This document shows positions 22,526-32,280 of a DNA stretch of 64,000 bases, piece by piece; position 1 is the first letter of the stretch; the number at the start of each line of letters is the position of its first letter. The notes beneath the pieces were generated by a model. It saw only the letters and a list, made by a program, of their open reading frames with translations, did not search any database and was not told the DNA's origin. The stretch comes from an uncultured Clostridia bacterium. GTDB taxonomy: Bacteria; Bacillota; Clostridia; TANB77; CAG-508. The translations under genes and the position numbers were made by a program. Location: NCBI GenBank assembly GCA_934157035.1, contig CAKPHG010000002.1, positions 124,001 through 188,000 on the forward strand, in the 5' to 3' direction.

Positions 22526-23890
22526 TTATTTATAATCTTTCCCTATAATAATACTTATATCTACATTAGAATTATTTGAACCACTCATTATAGTACCTTT
22601 TCCTATAATTTGTTTTATTTCTTTTTCTATTTTTGTAGATTGCTTTGTTCTATTTATTATCATTGTTTTATTAGTTGAAGATGTTGTACCACTTTTTGTA
22701 ACAGAATAGCCAGCTTCTTTTAATTTATTTTTTACTTGTGTTAGTACTGTTGTATCCCCTGTTCCATCTAGTAGTTCCACTGTAATTTTTTCTTGCTCTG
22801 TTTCTGATTTTATAGTATTTTCATTTTCATTTTGATTTGTATCTGTTACATCTTCTTCTATTACTTTATCTGTAAATAAATCTTGTACAATTTGTTTTGT
22901 TTTTGTTTTGTCTGCTGAATATATCCATACTCCATTACATTTTTCTGATACTCCAGGAACCATGTCTGATTGAATGTTTGCTGTATTAAATTTAAATATG
23001 TATGGTATATAATATTTTATTGTTTGTAGATCTAAATTTGTTTTTACATTGTTGAAAACTACATCTAATAAATTTACTACTTTTGTTACATTTTCAATTT
23101 TTAATAATTGTTTTGCTGTTTCTTGTATAAATTCCCTTTGTGTTCTCATTCTTCCATAATCATTATCACCATATTCTACAGGATAGCTAGTACCATCATT
23201 GTTATGTCTAAATCTAAGTAATTGCTCTGCTTTTGCCCCGTCTATTAGTTGCTCACCTTCTTTTAAATGAATATGTAAGTCTTGTGTTGGATCATCATAG
23301 TCCATATCTATTGGAACATTGAATTTTACTCCTCCTATTGCATCTACTACATCTATTATTGCATCTGTATCTACTAAAACATATTTTTCTATATTTAGTC
23401 CTGTTAAATTGTTTACACAATCTATTGTTTCTGGAATATTAGTTCCATTTCTATATACTGCATTCATTTTATAACTTGCTAAATAATTTTGTGAAGCTGT
23501 TTGCTTGTCTCTTTTTCCTACATACGTATCTCTTGGAACTGATAATAATGATGCTTGTTGAGTTTGAGGGTTATAAGAAATTATCATTATACTATCTGTT
23601 AATTTATATCCATCTCCTATTCCACTCTCCCCTAATACAAGTATGTTTATTCTTCCAACCTCTTTTAATTTTTGTGGATCTATTCCTAATGCTGTTGCTG
23701 ATAATGGATCATATTCTTGAGTACCTTCTCCAACTACTTTCATGTGTTTGTAATATCCATATCCAAAAACACATGCATATCCTATAATTGCTAAAAGTAT
23801 TAATAGTAATATAAATTTTACAACTTTTTTTGCTTTTGATTTTTTTCTTTTCTTTTCCATTTTTTCTTTAGCTTGTACTTCTTTTTTCAA
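22526..23890 (-). CDS. LytR-CpsA-Psr (LCP) family cell-wall ligase
   Basis: A 454-residue membrane-anchored enzyme that attaches phosphate-linked glycopolymers to peptidoglycan. A cytoplasmic Lys-rich N-terminus precedes one membrane helix, then the LCP domain (NILVLGESGIGDGYKLTDS, SVPRDTYV, GGVKFNVP, LLRFRHNNDG, DYGRMRTQREF), a Thr/Asn-rich linker and a C-terminal LytR_C domain (VELLDGTGDTT). The best start is a TTG at 23890 after AGGAGTGAGAAAA; upstream codons in the open frame have no ribosome site. Confidence 0.93.
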   Translation of the reverse strand: MKKEVQAKEKMEKKRKKSKAKKVVKFILLLILLAIIGYACVFGYGYYKHMKVVGEGTQEYDPLSATALGIDPQKLKEVGRINILVLGESGIGDGYKLTDSIMIISYNPQTQQASLLSVPRDTYVGKRDKQTASQNYLASYKMNAVYRNGTNIPETIDCVNNLTGLNIEKYVLVDTDAIIDVVDAIGGVKFNVPIDMDYDDPTQDLHIHLKEGEQLIDGAKAEQLLRFRHNNDGTSYPVEYGDNDYGRMRTQREFIQETAKQLLKIENVTKVVNLLDVVFNNVKTNLDLQTIKYYIPYIFKFNTANIQSDMVPGVSEKCNGVWIYSADKTKTKQIVQDLFTDKVIEEDVTDTNQNENENTIKSETEQEKITVELLDGTGDTTVLTQVKNKLKEAGYSVTKSGTTSSTNKTMIINRTKQSTKIEKEIKQIIGKGTIMSGSNNSNVDISIIIGKDYK

Positions 23891-24004
23891 TTTTCTCACT
23901 CCTATTTTTATAGCATACCAAGAGTATAACAAATTATATTAAAAATATCAATAATTTGTTAATGTTTTTAACATTTTTCGTTCTTTATTGTAATATAAAA
24001 AAAA

Positions 24005-24044
24005 ATATAAAATTTCCACTTATTTTTATATGGAAATTTTATAT
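24005..24044. terminator. Terminator after cvpA-like gene
   Basis: ATATAAAATTTCCA (24005-24018) and its exact complement (24031-24044), 14-bp arms, followed on the minus strand by TTTTTTTTTAT. Confidence 0.75.
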
Positions 24045-24051
24045 TTCTTTA

Positions 24052-24711
24052 TTATTTAAATATTATTTTTAACAATATATTATTATTATATAATATGCTT
24101 CCTATAAATGATTTATTTATTGCTACTATTACCCCTGTTCCTTCTATTAATGGGCTTATTAATGATATTACTGCAAATATTATAAATATTATTACTAATG
24201 ATTTTAATAATCCATAAGCTATACCTCCAGCTTTATCAAATTGTTTTATAATTGGTAAATCTGTTATTATTGATGATAATGCGCTTACTACCATTAATAA
24301 AATTCTAACTATTACAAACAATAAAACAGCTGTACATACTCTTATTGTAGTTGTAGCAATTCCATCTGCTGCTATTTCTACTGCATTTTGCTTTGTTTCT
24401 TTTACTGCATTTTCTACTGATTTGTTTATATTTTCTACCATTGTTTGTGGTAAATTTGTATCTTCTTTTACTTTTCCATCTTCTTCTACATCGTCTTTTA
24501 TTATATTTACTATTGAACTTTTTATTGCTTCATCTATTTGCGTTTTTTCTATTACTAAATTGCTTATTGGTTTATAAAACATTGCTGCTACTATAATAGC
24601 TACAAAAAATGCTGCTATTTTTATAATACATTTGGCTAATCCTTTTTTATAACCAAATAATATACTTATAGCTATTATTGCTACAATTATTAAATCTATT
24701 ATAATTGACAT
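24052..24711 (-). CDS. CvpA family membrane protein
   Basis: A 219-residue protein with four hydrophobic helices in CvpA order (IIIDLIIVAIIAISILFGYKKG at the start; AAFFVAIIVAAMFYKPI; VCTAVLLFVIVRILLMV; SLVIIFIIFAVISLISPLI). Between helices 2 and 3 lies an extra hydrophilic stretch of about 60 residues. CvpA proteins are linked to colicin V secretion and envelope homeostasis. It is downstream of a DUF5711-type gene with a 14-base gap, so the two are co-transcribed. Confidence 0.85.
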   Translation of the reverse strand: MSIIIDLIIVAIIAISILFGYKKGLAKCIIKIAAFFVAIIVAAMFYKPISNLVIEKTQIDEAIKSSIVNIIKDDVEEDGKVKEDTNLPQTMVENINKSVENAVKETKQNAVEIAADGIATTTIRVCTAVLLFVIVRILLMVVSALSSIITDLPIIKQFDKAGGIAYGLLKSLVIIFIIFAVISLISPLIEGTGVIVAINKSFIGSILYNNNILLKIIFK

Positions 24712-24725
24712 CTTAGTTTTCCTCC

Positions 24726-25916
24726 TTATAAATTAATAATTTCTACTTTATCCCTATATACAACAGCCGCAAAATCTGTATTCATAACTATTTTTCTTAC
24801 TTCTTGGTTAGATATGTATTTTTTTATAAGCCATCCATTTGTTCCTATAAAATGTACTTCTGAACCTAAATTTAGTGCTATTACATTATTATAACAGTAC
24901 ACTTCTTTTATTACACTATCAACTGTATATATATTAGATTTTTTACTTGATGAATTTACTATTTCAACTGTACTTTGTGTACTTAACAAAATATTTTTTT
25001 CTATTACTCTAAATACAAAATTATTAAGTCTTATATCTGAAAAACTTATTTTCTTTCCGCTTTCATTTAAATTTAAAATTTCTTCATCTGTTCCATTATT
25101 TATAACATGAATTGAATTATCATACATACAAACTAATTTATTTGAATCTTGATATTTTAAACTTATTGCCACACTGTCATTTAATGGAGTGCTTGTATAT
25201 ATTATAGCCTCTGAAGGATTATCCTTTGCTTTTTGCATAGATATTGTCTTTACTGTAGATTGTATTACAGTTCCACTAGTATTTATTTCTACAAAGCTTA
25301 AATATTTATTGTCATTAGAAATATCACTATCCATTGCTATTGTATAAGATATAAATGTTTTAAATAATTCGTTTCCATTATTATCAAATGTTTGTATTAT
25401 AGATTTATATGTTGTCCCTGTTAATATTACAGATACATACCCATTTTTATTTACAGATATTTTTGATATATTTCCTTCTAATTCTTTTTCCCATAAAATA
25501 TTATTTCCAGAAATTAAATATATCTTCTGTCCATTTTCCTCAGCTATTAATAAAAATCTATTATTTATATCTACTATAGGATTTGTTAATTTAACTGTTA
25601 ATTCATACTCTTTATTTGCTGATGAATTATAGCCTGTAAGTGTATTATTTTTGAATACACATATATATTTGTCGTATGTATATATATTATTGTTTTCTGT
25701 ATCATCTAACGAAATTGCAACTACATTGTTCTCAGTTACATTTTTCATTAATACATATTTATCCATAAAATCACGAAAATTTTTATTTCCTAAATATATA
25801 CAAAACAATACTATAAATATTAATATTATTGTTGCTATTATTATTGCTATTCTTAACTTTTTCATATTAAGTTTTTTTGCTTTTTCTTCAGAATCATCTA
25901 TTCCAATTATCTTCAT
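24726..25916 (-). CDS. DUF5711-like membrane-anchored beta-propeller protein
   Basis: A 396-residue protein: short cytoplasmic N-terminus, one membrane helix (residues about 21-44), then an extracytoplasmic domain built of repeated beta strands in the style of a PQQ-like or WD propeller (YICVFKNNTLTGYNSS, FLLIAEENGQKIYLI, VCMYDNSIHVINNG). This resembles the DUF5711 family of Clostridia; function unknown. The ribosome site AGGAG is well placed. Paired with CvpA. Confidence 0.78.
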   Translation of the reverse strand: MKIIGIDDSEEKAKKLNMKKLRIAIIIATIILIFIVLFCIYLGNKNFRDFMDKYVLMKNVTENNVVAISLDDTENNNIYTYDKYICVFKNNTLTGYNSSANKEYELTVKLTNPIVDINNRFLLIAEENGQKIYLISGNNILWEKELEGNISKISVNKNGYVSVILTGTTYKSIIQTFDNNGNELFKTFISYTIAMDSDISNDNKYLSFVEINTSGTVIQSTVKTISMQKAKDNPSEAIIYTSTPLNDSVAISLKYQDSNKLVCMYDNSIHVINNGTDEEILNLNESGKKISFSDIRLNNFVFRVIEKNILLSTQSTVEIVNSSSKKSNIYTVDSVIKEVYCYNNVIALNLGSEVHFIGTNGWLIKKYISNQEVRKIVMNTDFAAVVYRDKVEIINL

Positions 25917-25999
25917 TCGTTATTCTCCTATTTTTTATTTCTTCCTTTTTTATATCAGTTTTTGTTTATTTTTTCAAGTATATTTGAATAATTCATTTT

Positions 26000-27025
26000 T
26001 TATATTGCCTTATTTTTTCTTACAAGAAATATTATTTGTACTATTCCTAAAATTCCAAACAATGGATATAAAATTTCTACTAATTTTGAAAATCCAATAT
26101 TTGAAACTAATACAGATGTAACGCTCATAAATATTAATATAATTTTATATTGTTTTTTATTTTTACTTACATTTTCTAAAAAGCTATATCCTGCTGATAT
26201 TGCCGTTGTAAATATAGATGTTATTATTATAAAGCTATAAATGTATAAATATATTTTTCCAAATTGCATTGTTATGTTTAATAATGGCATTTCTACATTT
26301 TGTATATAATATTTTCCTCTTAATAATAATCCAAATATGCAAAGTGATAAAACTATTATTAATGCAGAACTTATTATTGATATTTTTTTTATTTGTGCTT
26401 TGCTATTTATATATTTTTTCATTGTTACTAGAACTGGTATTAACATTATACTGTTATAACTAGTATATAAAATACTGTTTAAAAAAAATCCTTTTTCATT
26501 TATATTATTTTCTAATACATTTTTAGTTTCGACTAAGTAAGGTATATTTTTTACTCCTAAATATAAAATTAATATTAATAAAAATGGTACTAATATTTCA
26601 TTTACTTTTATCATTCCTTGTATATTTTTAATAAATATTATATAAGTTAAAACTGCAAATATAATACTCGATATATAAATTGGTATTTCATAATTTTGGT
26701 TTATATACGCACTAAATGCCGCTACCATTATATAAAAAGATATTAATAAAAATATTGTTATTATATTTTTTATTAACAAATTTATATATTTATTTTTTAT
26801 ATCTATTTTTTCTAAAAAATCATTATAATTATTTATATCTTTTTTGTTAATTATTTTTAATGCAATATATATTATTATTCCAGTTAATATTCCAGAAATT
26901 AATATTCCTATTATTCCTAATTTACCAAATTTACCAAAAAACAAATATATTTCTCTCCCAGAAGCAAATCCTGCTCCTATTAAAGTTCCCATTATAACTA
27001 ATACTATTTTCAATACATTTTTCAA
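26000..27025 (-). CDS. YkvI-like transporter-type membrane protein
   Basis: A 341-residue integral membrane protein with about ten helices. The start MGTLIGAGFASGREI is the hallmark of the YkvI family, related to the amino acid-polyamine-organocation superfamily. Substrate unknown. The initiation codon is TTG after GGGAGATAAAAA. Single gene, with a terminator upstream at 27091 that ends nearby transcripts. Confidence 0.88.
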   Translation of the reverse strand: MKNVLKIVLVIMGTLIGAGFASGREIYLFFGKFGKLGIIGILISGILTGIIIYIALKIINKKDINNYNDFLEKIDIKNKYINLLIKNIITIFLLISFYIMVAAFSAYINQNYEIPIYISSIIFAVLTYIIFIKNIQGMIKVNEILVPFLLILILYLGVKNIPYLVETKNVLENNINEKGFFLNSILYTSYNSIMLIPVLVTMKKYINSKAQIKKISIISSALIIVLSLCIFGLLLRGKYYIQNVEMPLLNITMQFGKIYLYIYSFIIITSIFTTAISAGYSFLENVSKNKKQYKIILIFMSVTSVLVSNIGFSKLVEILYPLFGILGIVQIIFLVRKNKAI

Positions 27026-27090
27026 TTTTTATCTCCCATTTTTTTGTTAAAAAGATATGTTTTTTTATCTCTTTATACAATTTTCCAAAT

Positions 27091-27126
27091 AAAAAATCTC
27101 TCATTTATCTTTATGAGAGATTTTTT
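27091..27126 (-). terminator. Terminator after the Gld-type operon
   Basis: AAAAAATCTCTCAT (27091-27104) and ATGAGAGATTTTTT (27113-27126), 14-bp perfect arms, just after the GldG-like stop codon on the minus strand. Confidence 0.85.
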
Positions 27127-27135
27127 ATTTTTATT

Positions 27136-28587
27136 CTATTTTTTTCTTCTACGTATTTGCCATACAACTATTCCTACTATTATTATTGCTACTGGTACTA
27201 AAAATATTATCGCTGTTATTATATTGTGTTGAACTTGAGTTACATTATATGTTACACTATCGTAATCTTTTCTAATTGTTATTGTATCTGATCTTTTGGT
27301 TAAATATGAAACAGAATTTATTACTACATCATCATTATTATATAACTTATTTGCATACATTGAGTAATTATTATTTAAGCTTACTGTTTGATTAGTTGCA
27401 AATATTGCATTTGAGAACACAATCATTTCTGAGTTTTTATTTTCATCTATTTTTCTTGTTACTAGTGCTGCTACAGTACTTCCTCCTGCTGCCTCATCTT
27501 GATTTGTTTTATTATAAGTACTAATTTCCAAATTTTTTCTTAAAAATGCACTATCACTAACTGTTGCCAATTTTGTGTATGTTATTCCTTTTCCGTCTAA
27601 TGTTTCTTCATCTTCAAACTCTATTCTTCCTGTGTCTATTAAGCAAATATTTACATTCATCTTTATATTTTTTGTTATTATACTATTTGCTTCTATTGAA
27701 GATATTATAAATTCTGGTGAGTTATAAATCATTTTATTTTCGTCTTGTTCTATTATTATTCCATCTGAAATTTTAAATCCATATAGTTCTAGTACTCTAT
27801 CAAAATTTGGCATTTCAACACCTAAAATATTTGCATCAGATAATAATAATATCTTTCCTCCATTATTAGAATATTCTATTATTTTATCCGCTTCCACCTC
27901 TGTTAAGTCCTCTTTTAATGTTGTTATTACTAAACAATCACAATCTTCTGGTACACTTCCTTTAGTTAAAATATTTACTGTATTTACCTCATTTGATTCT
28001 GACTTTATATCTTGTTTTAATAGTTGAAAATATGAATCTGTGTAATAATTATGTCCTTCTAAAAAATATACATTTGGTTTATCTTCTATTGTTACTTCTA
28101 TTATTGCATTTGTTATAGCCTCTTCTGTAACATCTATTTGTTCATAAGTTGTATAATCGTATGTGTATAAGTCACCTGTAGAAAGTACAGTTTCTTTATT
28201 TCCAGATTTTACTATAATTAAAATATCTGTTGATTCTAAACTATATTTATTCATTATATCTGGTCTTGAACTTAAATCATCTATTTTTTCTACCTTTATA
28301 TGCTCATTTAATTGTGTATATTTATTTGCAAAATCTTGTAAATAAACATAATCATTCATATTTATTAATTGTATTGTTACATCTTTTTCTAAATTTTCCA
28401 ATTTTGTCTTTGTACTTTCTGAAATTGAATATATTTTATCTGTGGTTAAATCTATATCTTTTAAATTTAATTTTTTCACTCCATAATTAATTCCAAAATA
28501 TATAACAAATATAATTACAATTAATAATATTGTTAGAAAAGTATCTCTTAACCATTTTTTCTTAATTTTTTCTAATATTTTTTTCAC
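27136..28587 (-). CDS. GldG-like ABC-type auxiliary protein
   Basis: A 483-residue protein with an N-terminal membrane helix (about residues 16-36), a large extracytoplasmic domain of the ABC-transporter auxiliary type (DUF4350/GldG-like: ITLTTDKIYSIS pattern, VYFLEGHNYYTDS, GGKILLLSDANI) and a C-terminal membrane helix (ITAIIFLVPVAIIIVGIVVW) before a basic tail. It is the third gene of an ATPase-permease-auxiliary operon. In Bacteroidetes GldAFG acts in gliding; in Firmicutes the exported substrate is unknown. Start is GTG after AGGAGG. Confidence 0.88.
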   Translation of the reverse strand: MKKILEKIKKKWLRDTFLTILLIVIIFVIYFGINYGVKKLNLKDIDLTTDKIYSISESTKTKLENLEKDVTIQLINMNDYVYLQDFANKYTQLNEHIKVEKIDDLSSRPDIMNKYSLESTDILIIVKSGNKETVLSTGDLYTYDYTTYEQIDVTEEAITNAIIEVTIEDKPNVYFLEGHNYYTDSYFQLLKQDIKSESNEVNTVNILTKGSVPEDCDCLVITTLKEDLTEVEADKIIEYSNNGGKILLLSDANILGVEMPNFDRVLELYGFKISDGIIIEQDENKMIYNSPEFIISSIEANSIITKNIKMNVNICLIDTGRIEFEDEETLDGKGITYTKLATVSDSAFLRKNLEISTYNKTNQDEAAGGSTVAALVTRKIDENKNSEMIVFSNAIFATNQTVSLNNNYSMYANKLYNNDDVVINSVSYLTKRSDTITIRKDYDSVTYNVTQVQHNIITAIIFLVPVAIIIVGIVVWQIRRRKK

Positions 28588-28600
28588 TTTCTTTTTCCTC

Positions 28601-29284
28601 CTATTTAACAGATTTTCTTCTTTGCATTACTATTATTGTTAAAGCTATAAAAACTATTGAAAAAGAAACTAGTCCTGCTATTTCTGTAAATGATATAACT
28701 CCTGATGGAAATTTTTCATAAAAATTTATTATAGATAAATTAGAAAAAATCTCATTTATATTTTCAAAAAATACTGACATTAATAAAAATGCTACTGTTA
28801 TTATTGCTGATATTACTTGATTTTCCGTTATACTTGAAGCAAACATTCCTACTGATATAGCCGCAATGCTAATTAATATAAATCCTACCATTGATGTGAT
28901 TACTGGTATTATACTTACATTTGCAAAACATCTTACAATTATATAATAACCAAATGAAATTAATAATGTAATTAAAATTACTCCTACTGCCGCAAATAAT
29001 TTTCCGAATACTACTTTTGTAATACTCATTGGAGTTGTAAGTATTAATTGCTCTGTTCCATTTTTTCTTTCTTCTGCAAACATTCTCATTGTTAAAATTG
29101 GTGCAGCTATTATTAATCCATATAAAGCCACATAATAGTATAATGAACTTAAATCTACAGAACCTGATTGTACACTTGTTAAGTAGAAAAATATGCTACA
29201 TACAAATAGTAATACTGCTACTACTACATATCCAATTGGAGATAAAAAATAAGATTTAAACTCTTTTTTTATAATTGCCCACAT
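28601..29284 (-). CDS. ABC transporter permease, GldF-like
   Basis: A 227-residue permease with six helices (ABC-2 type). The ATG overlaps the stop codon of the ATPase gene by one base (TAATG), so translation is coupled. The motif MRMFAEERKNGTEQLILTTP is typical of this subfamily. It forms the membrane channel with the ATPase encoded just upstream. Confidence 0.92.
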   Translation of the reverse strand: MWAIIKKEFKSYFLSPIGYVVVAVLLFVCSIFFYLTSVQSGSVDLSSLYYYVALYGLIIAAPILTMRMFAEERKNGTEQLILTTPMSITKVVFGKLFAAVGVILITLLISFGYYIIVRCFANVSIIPVITSMVGFILISIAAISVGMFASSITENQVISAIITVAFLLMSVFFENINEIFSNLSIINFYEKFPSGVISFTEIAGLVSFSIVFIALTIIVMQRRKSVK

Positions 29285-30243
29285 TATTCTTTCCCTCCTT
29301 TTTTATTTTCCTCATCATTAAGTAGTTTCATAAATGCATCTTCTAAGCTTACTTCCGCTTTTTTTAATTCGAATATTGTTATATCTTCTTTTGGTAATAT
29401 ATCAAATAATTTCTTTCTTATATCTTTATTAAAATCTGATACTATTTTATATTGTTTTGTTCCATCTCCATTGTCTTTTACTATTTCTATTTCTCTTATT
29501 TCTTTTATTTTTTCTTTAATATTTTCTATTTTATTTTGCACATCTTCTACTGTTACATATAAAATATTTTTTTCTCTCGTTTTTTCTTCTAAATTTTCAG
29601 GTGTATCTATTGCTACTATTTTTCCTTTATTTATTATTATTACTTTTTCACATATTTGGCTTACTTCTGGTAATATATGAGAACTCAATATTACTGTATG
29701 TTTTTTTCCTAATTCTTTTATTACATTTCTTATTTCTATTATTTGTTTTGGATCTAGTCCTACTGTTGGCTCATCTAATATTAAAATTTCTGGACTTCCT
29801 ACTAATGCACCTGCCATACTCACTCTTTGTTTATATCCTCTTGATAAATTTCTAATTAATTTGTTTTGAACCTCTTGTAGTCCCGTCTCTTTTATTACTT
29901 TCTCTATTTCTTCTTTTCTTCTATTTTTTTCTACTAATTTTAATTCTGCCATATAGCTTACAAATTCTTTTACTGTTAAATCTGTATATAATGGTACATT
30001 TTCTGGCATATATCCTATTTGCATTTTTGCTTTTTTAGGTTTTTTAGAAATATTATAGCCATTTACTATTATTTCTCCTTCTGTTGGTTCTATAAAACCT
30101 GTTATCATATTCATTGTTGTACTTTTTCCCGCTCCATTTGGTCCTAACAATCCAACTATTTCACCATCATTTACAGTAAAATTAATATTTTCTACTGCTG
30201 TAAAATTACCATACTTTTTAGTAATATTTTTTACCTCAATCAA
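29284..30243 (-). CDS. ABC transporter ATPase, GldA-like
   Basis: A 319-residue ATPase with Walker A GLLGPNGAGKST, Q-loop region, signature LSRGYKQR, Walker B ILILDEPTVGLDP and H-loop SSHILPEV. The C-terminal 90 residues form an extra domain common in exporters of this type. Start is TTG after GGAGGTAAATTAAG. First gene of the Gld-type operon. Confidence 0.93.
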   Translation of the reverse strand: MIEVKNITKKYGNFTAVENINFTVNDGEIVGLLGPNGAGKSTTMNMITGFIEPTEGEIIVNGYNISKKPKKAKMQIGYMPENVPLYTDLTVKEFVSYMAELKLVEKNRRKEEIEKVIKETGLQEVQNKLIRNLSRGYKQRVSMAGALVGSPEILILDEPTVGLDPKQIIEIRNVIKELGKKHTVILSSHILPEVSQICEKVIIINKGKIVAIDTPENLEEKTREKNILYVTVEDVQNKIENIKEKIKEIREIEIVKDNGDGTKQYKIVSDFNKDIRKKLFDILPKEDITIFELKKAEVSLEDAFMKLLNDEENKKGGKE

Positions 30244-30360
30244 CTTAATTTACCTCCTTAGTTTAAACCTTATTTCCCTAGCTTTTTGTTACTTTTTTTA
30301 TATTATCATCTGTGTTTTTCTCTTGCAATACATTTCACTAAGAATTCACAATAAAATAAT

Positions 30361-30397
30361 AAAAAGGACTTTAAAAATTAATTTAAATGTCCTTTTT
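30361..30397 (-). terminator. Terminator after the pilin-like operon
   Basis: AAAAAGGACTTTAAA (30361-30375) pairs with TTTAAATGTCCTTTTT (30382-30397) with one bulge; located just after the stop codon at 30410. Confidence 0.8.
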
Positions 30398-30409
30398 ATT
30401 TATTTTATC

Positions 30410-30868
30410 TTATTTTTCTATTATTCTAAAATCATACGCATTTACATAGTCTAACTGCGTTCCAATATTTAATTGAGTTTTTTCTCCTGGCTCTAGTTTT
30501 ACTGTTATTGCTGGTATAGTTGTTAATATTTTCGCTTCCTTATCTATTAATATAATATCTAAATACTTTTCATTTATCGTTTTATCTGTTACATTTTCTA
30601 CATCTGCAAGTAATGTTGTTTTATTATCTTCTCTTTTTAATTGTATATTACCTATTTGCAAACCATTGATATTTTTATTTTCATTCAATTTTGTACTTGT
30701 GTTTAACTTTGTTCCATCATCTAATGTTTGTACAAATTCTTCTGATGTTTGATTTTGTTCTATTGTATCTGTATGCACATTATTTTTTATTATAAAATAT
30801 ATAACACCTAATATTAACACACCTAAAATTAATAATATTATAAATATTTTTATTCCACTTTTTTTCAT
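30410..30868 (-). CDS. Membrane-anchored small extracytoplasmic protein
   Basis: A 152-residue protein: N-terminal membrane helix (IFIILLILGVLILGVIYFII), a short linker and a beta-rich C-terminal domain of the FxLYD/DUF-like immunoglobulin-type (LLADVENVTDKTI, VKLEPGEKTQLNI). It follows the pilin-like gene after 14 bases and is probably co-exported or co-assembled with it. No firm family. Confidence 0.7.
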   Translation of the reverse strand: MKKSGIKIFIILLILGVLILGVIYFIIKNNVHTDTIEQNQTSEEFVQTLDDGTKLNTSTKLNENKNINGLQIGNIQLKREDNKTTLLADVENVTDKTINEKYLDIILIDKEAKILTTIPAITVKLEPGEKTQLNIGTQLDYVNAYDFRIIEK

Positions 30869-30882
30869 TATTTCCTCTTTTT

Positions 30883-32109
30883 CTAATATGCTACTTTATA
30901 TCCTACTATTGCACCTTCTGTTATTGTACATGTTTTTACTTTATGTGGACATGTACCATAATTTGTAGATCCACATATATTACATCTACATACAGTTCCA
31001 ACATTAGGATTATCACAACATTTTTGATATCCTGTTCCTGCCCATTGAGCTCCACAATTCCAACATTTTTTTCCAGTTACTGTACAACTATTCTTAGTTG
31101 TATAGCATGCCGCATCTGTATGTGTATGCGTTTCTGATGTTATTTCTATTGGTCCTTTTATCGTTTCTTTTTTATTTCCTGCTTTATCTACTGTTAATAC
31201 ATGTAAATACCAATTTCCTGTACTTGCTGGTTTTATTTCTATATTTTGTTCTTTACTACTAAAAGTTCCTGTATAGCTACTTTTATTTGTTCCTAATTCA
31301 TCAGAACTATTATTAATTTCATATCCACATAAAGAGATATCTACTCCACTTTGTTCATCAATATGAGTTACCTTTGCATTTAATGTTACAGGTAAACTTG
31401 ATTGTGTTTCTTCTCCTGTCAACTCTACTGTAGCACTATTTGGTCCTAATGTATCTTGGACATGATATTCTGCATAATTTTCACTTGATTGACCTGCTGC
31501 ATTTAATAGTTTTGCATATATTACATCTCCATTATTTAAATCTGATATTGTACCTCCATTTGCTATTTCAGTCCATTCTCCACTTGTAGTATTTTTTTGA
31601 TATGCTATTTTAAAATCAGATGTTGTATTTATTGTTATACTTGCCTTTTCATTACTCCATATAGCATCTGTAAAAGTTATTTCTCCTTCAGGAATTTCTA
31701 CTGCATCTGCTTTTCCTTGATAAACAATTATTAAAGTTCCATTTTCTTTATGTTCTACCAAGAACTTATATTCCTTATCAACAGTTATATATGCTACATT
31801 TTCGCTTACTATCTCTACTTTGTCTAAACTAAATTTAATAATTCCTGGTTCTTGAAGTTTATTTAAATATTCTTCTACAGTTATATCTAATTTTTCTTCA
31901 TCCATTTGTACTGTTGATTTTACCAACTGTAATCCTTCATCTAATTGTGCTATTTTATAATTTTCTTTTGCATTTTTAGCTTTAGTTACTATACCTTCTG
32001 ATCCAAATAAAACATTTATAGATACTCCTGCTAATATAATTAATATAATAATAGTTATAATTAGAGCAATTAAAGTTATTCCTTTCTTTTGTTTCAAAAA
32101 TTCTTTCAC
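30883..32109 (-). CDS. Type IV pilin-like protein with Cys-rich C-terminus
   Basis: A 408-residue protein with a class III-type prepilin signal (KKGITLIALIITIIILIIL; cleavage expected after KKG), which is very common in uncultured gut Clostridia. The middle part (about residues 130-320) is Ser/Thr/Asn-rich and beta-like, with a segment resembling a Big/Ig-like domain (VDKAGNKKETIKGPIEI). The last 80 residues hold 11 Cys in CxxC and CxC pairs (KKCWNCGAQW, VCRCNICGS), suggesting metal-binding knuckles or disulfides. No pilus assembly genes are nearby. Start is GTG after AGGAGG. Confidence 0.82.
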   Translation of the reverse strand: MKEFLKQKKGITLIALIITIIILIILAGVSINVLFGSEGIVTKAKNAKENYKIAQLDEGLQLVKSTVQMDEEKLDITVEEYLNKLQEPGIIKFSLDKVEIVSENVAYITVDKEYKFLVEHKENGTLIIVYQGKADAVEIPEGEITFTDAIWSNEKASITINTTSDFKIAYQKNTTSGEWTEIANGGTISDLNNGDVIYAKLLNAAGQSSENYAEYHVQDTLGPNSATVELTGEETQSSLPVTLNAKVTHIDEQSGVDISLCGYEINNSSDELGTNKSSYTGTFSSKEQNIEIKPASTGNWYLHVLTVDKAGNKKETIKGPIEITSETHTHTDAACYTTKNSCTVTGKKCWNCGAQWAGTGYQKCCDNPNVGTVCRCNICGSTNYGTCPHKVKTCTITEGAIVGYKVAY

Positions 32110-32247
32110 TATTATTTTCCTCCTTTTCTTTCGTAAGTATATAAACTATTTTTCTACATTTTATATCTTTATTTTACCATTTTCTTGAATTAATTTCAAT
32201 TGTTTTTATATTACATTTTAGTTACACTTTTTTCCATTCACAAAATA

Positions 32248-32280
32248 AAAATCACTTAATATACTATATTAGGTGATTTT
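32248..32280. terminator. Terminator after recR; its arm also holds the ribosome site of the next plus-strand gene
   Basis: AAAATCACTTAATATA (32248-32263) pairs with TATATTAGGTGATTTT (32265-32280), one G-T pair. On the minus strand a T-rich tract follows (recR operon end). On the plus strand the right arm contains AGGTGA, the ribosome site of the gene at 32281. Confidence 0.6.
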
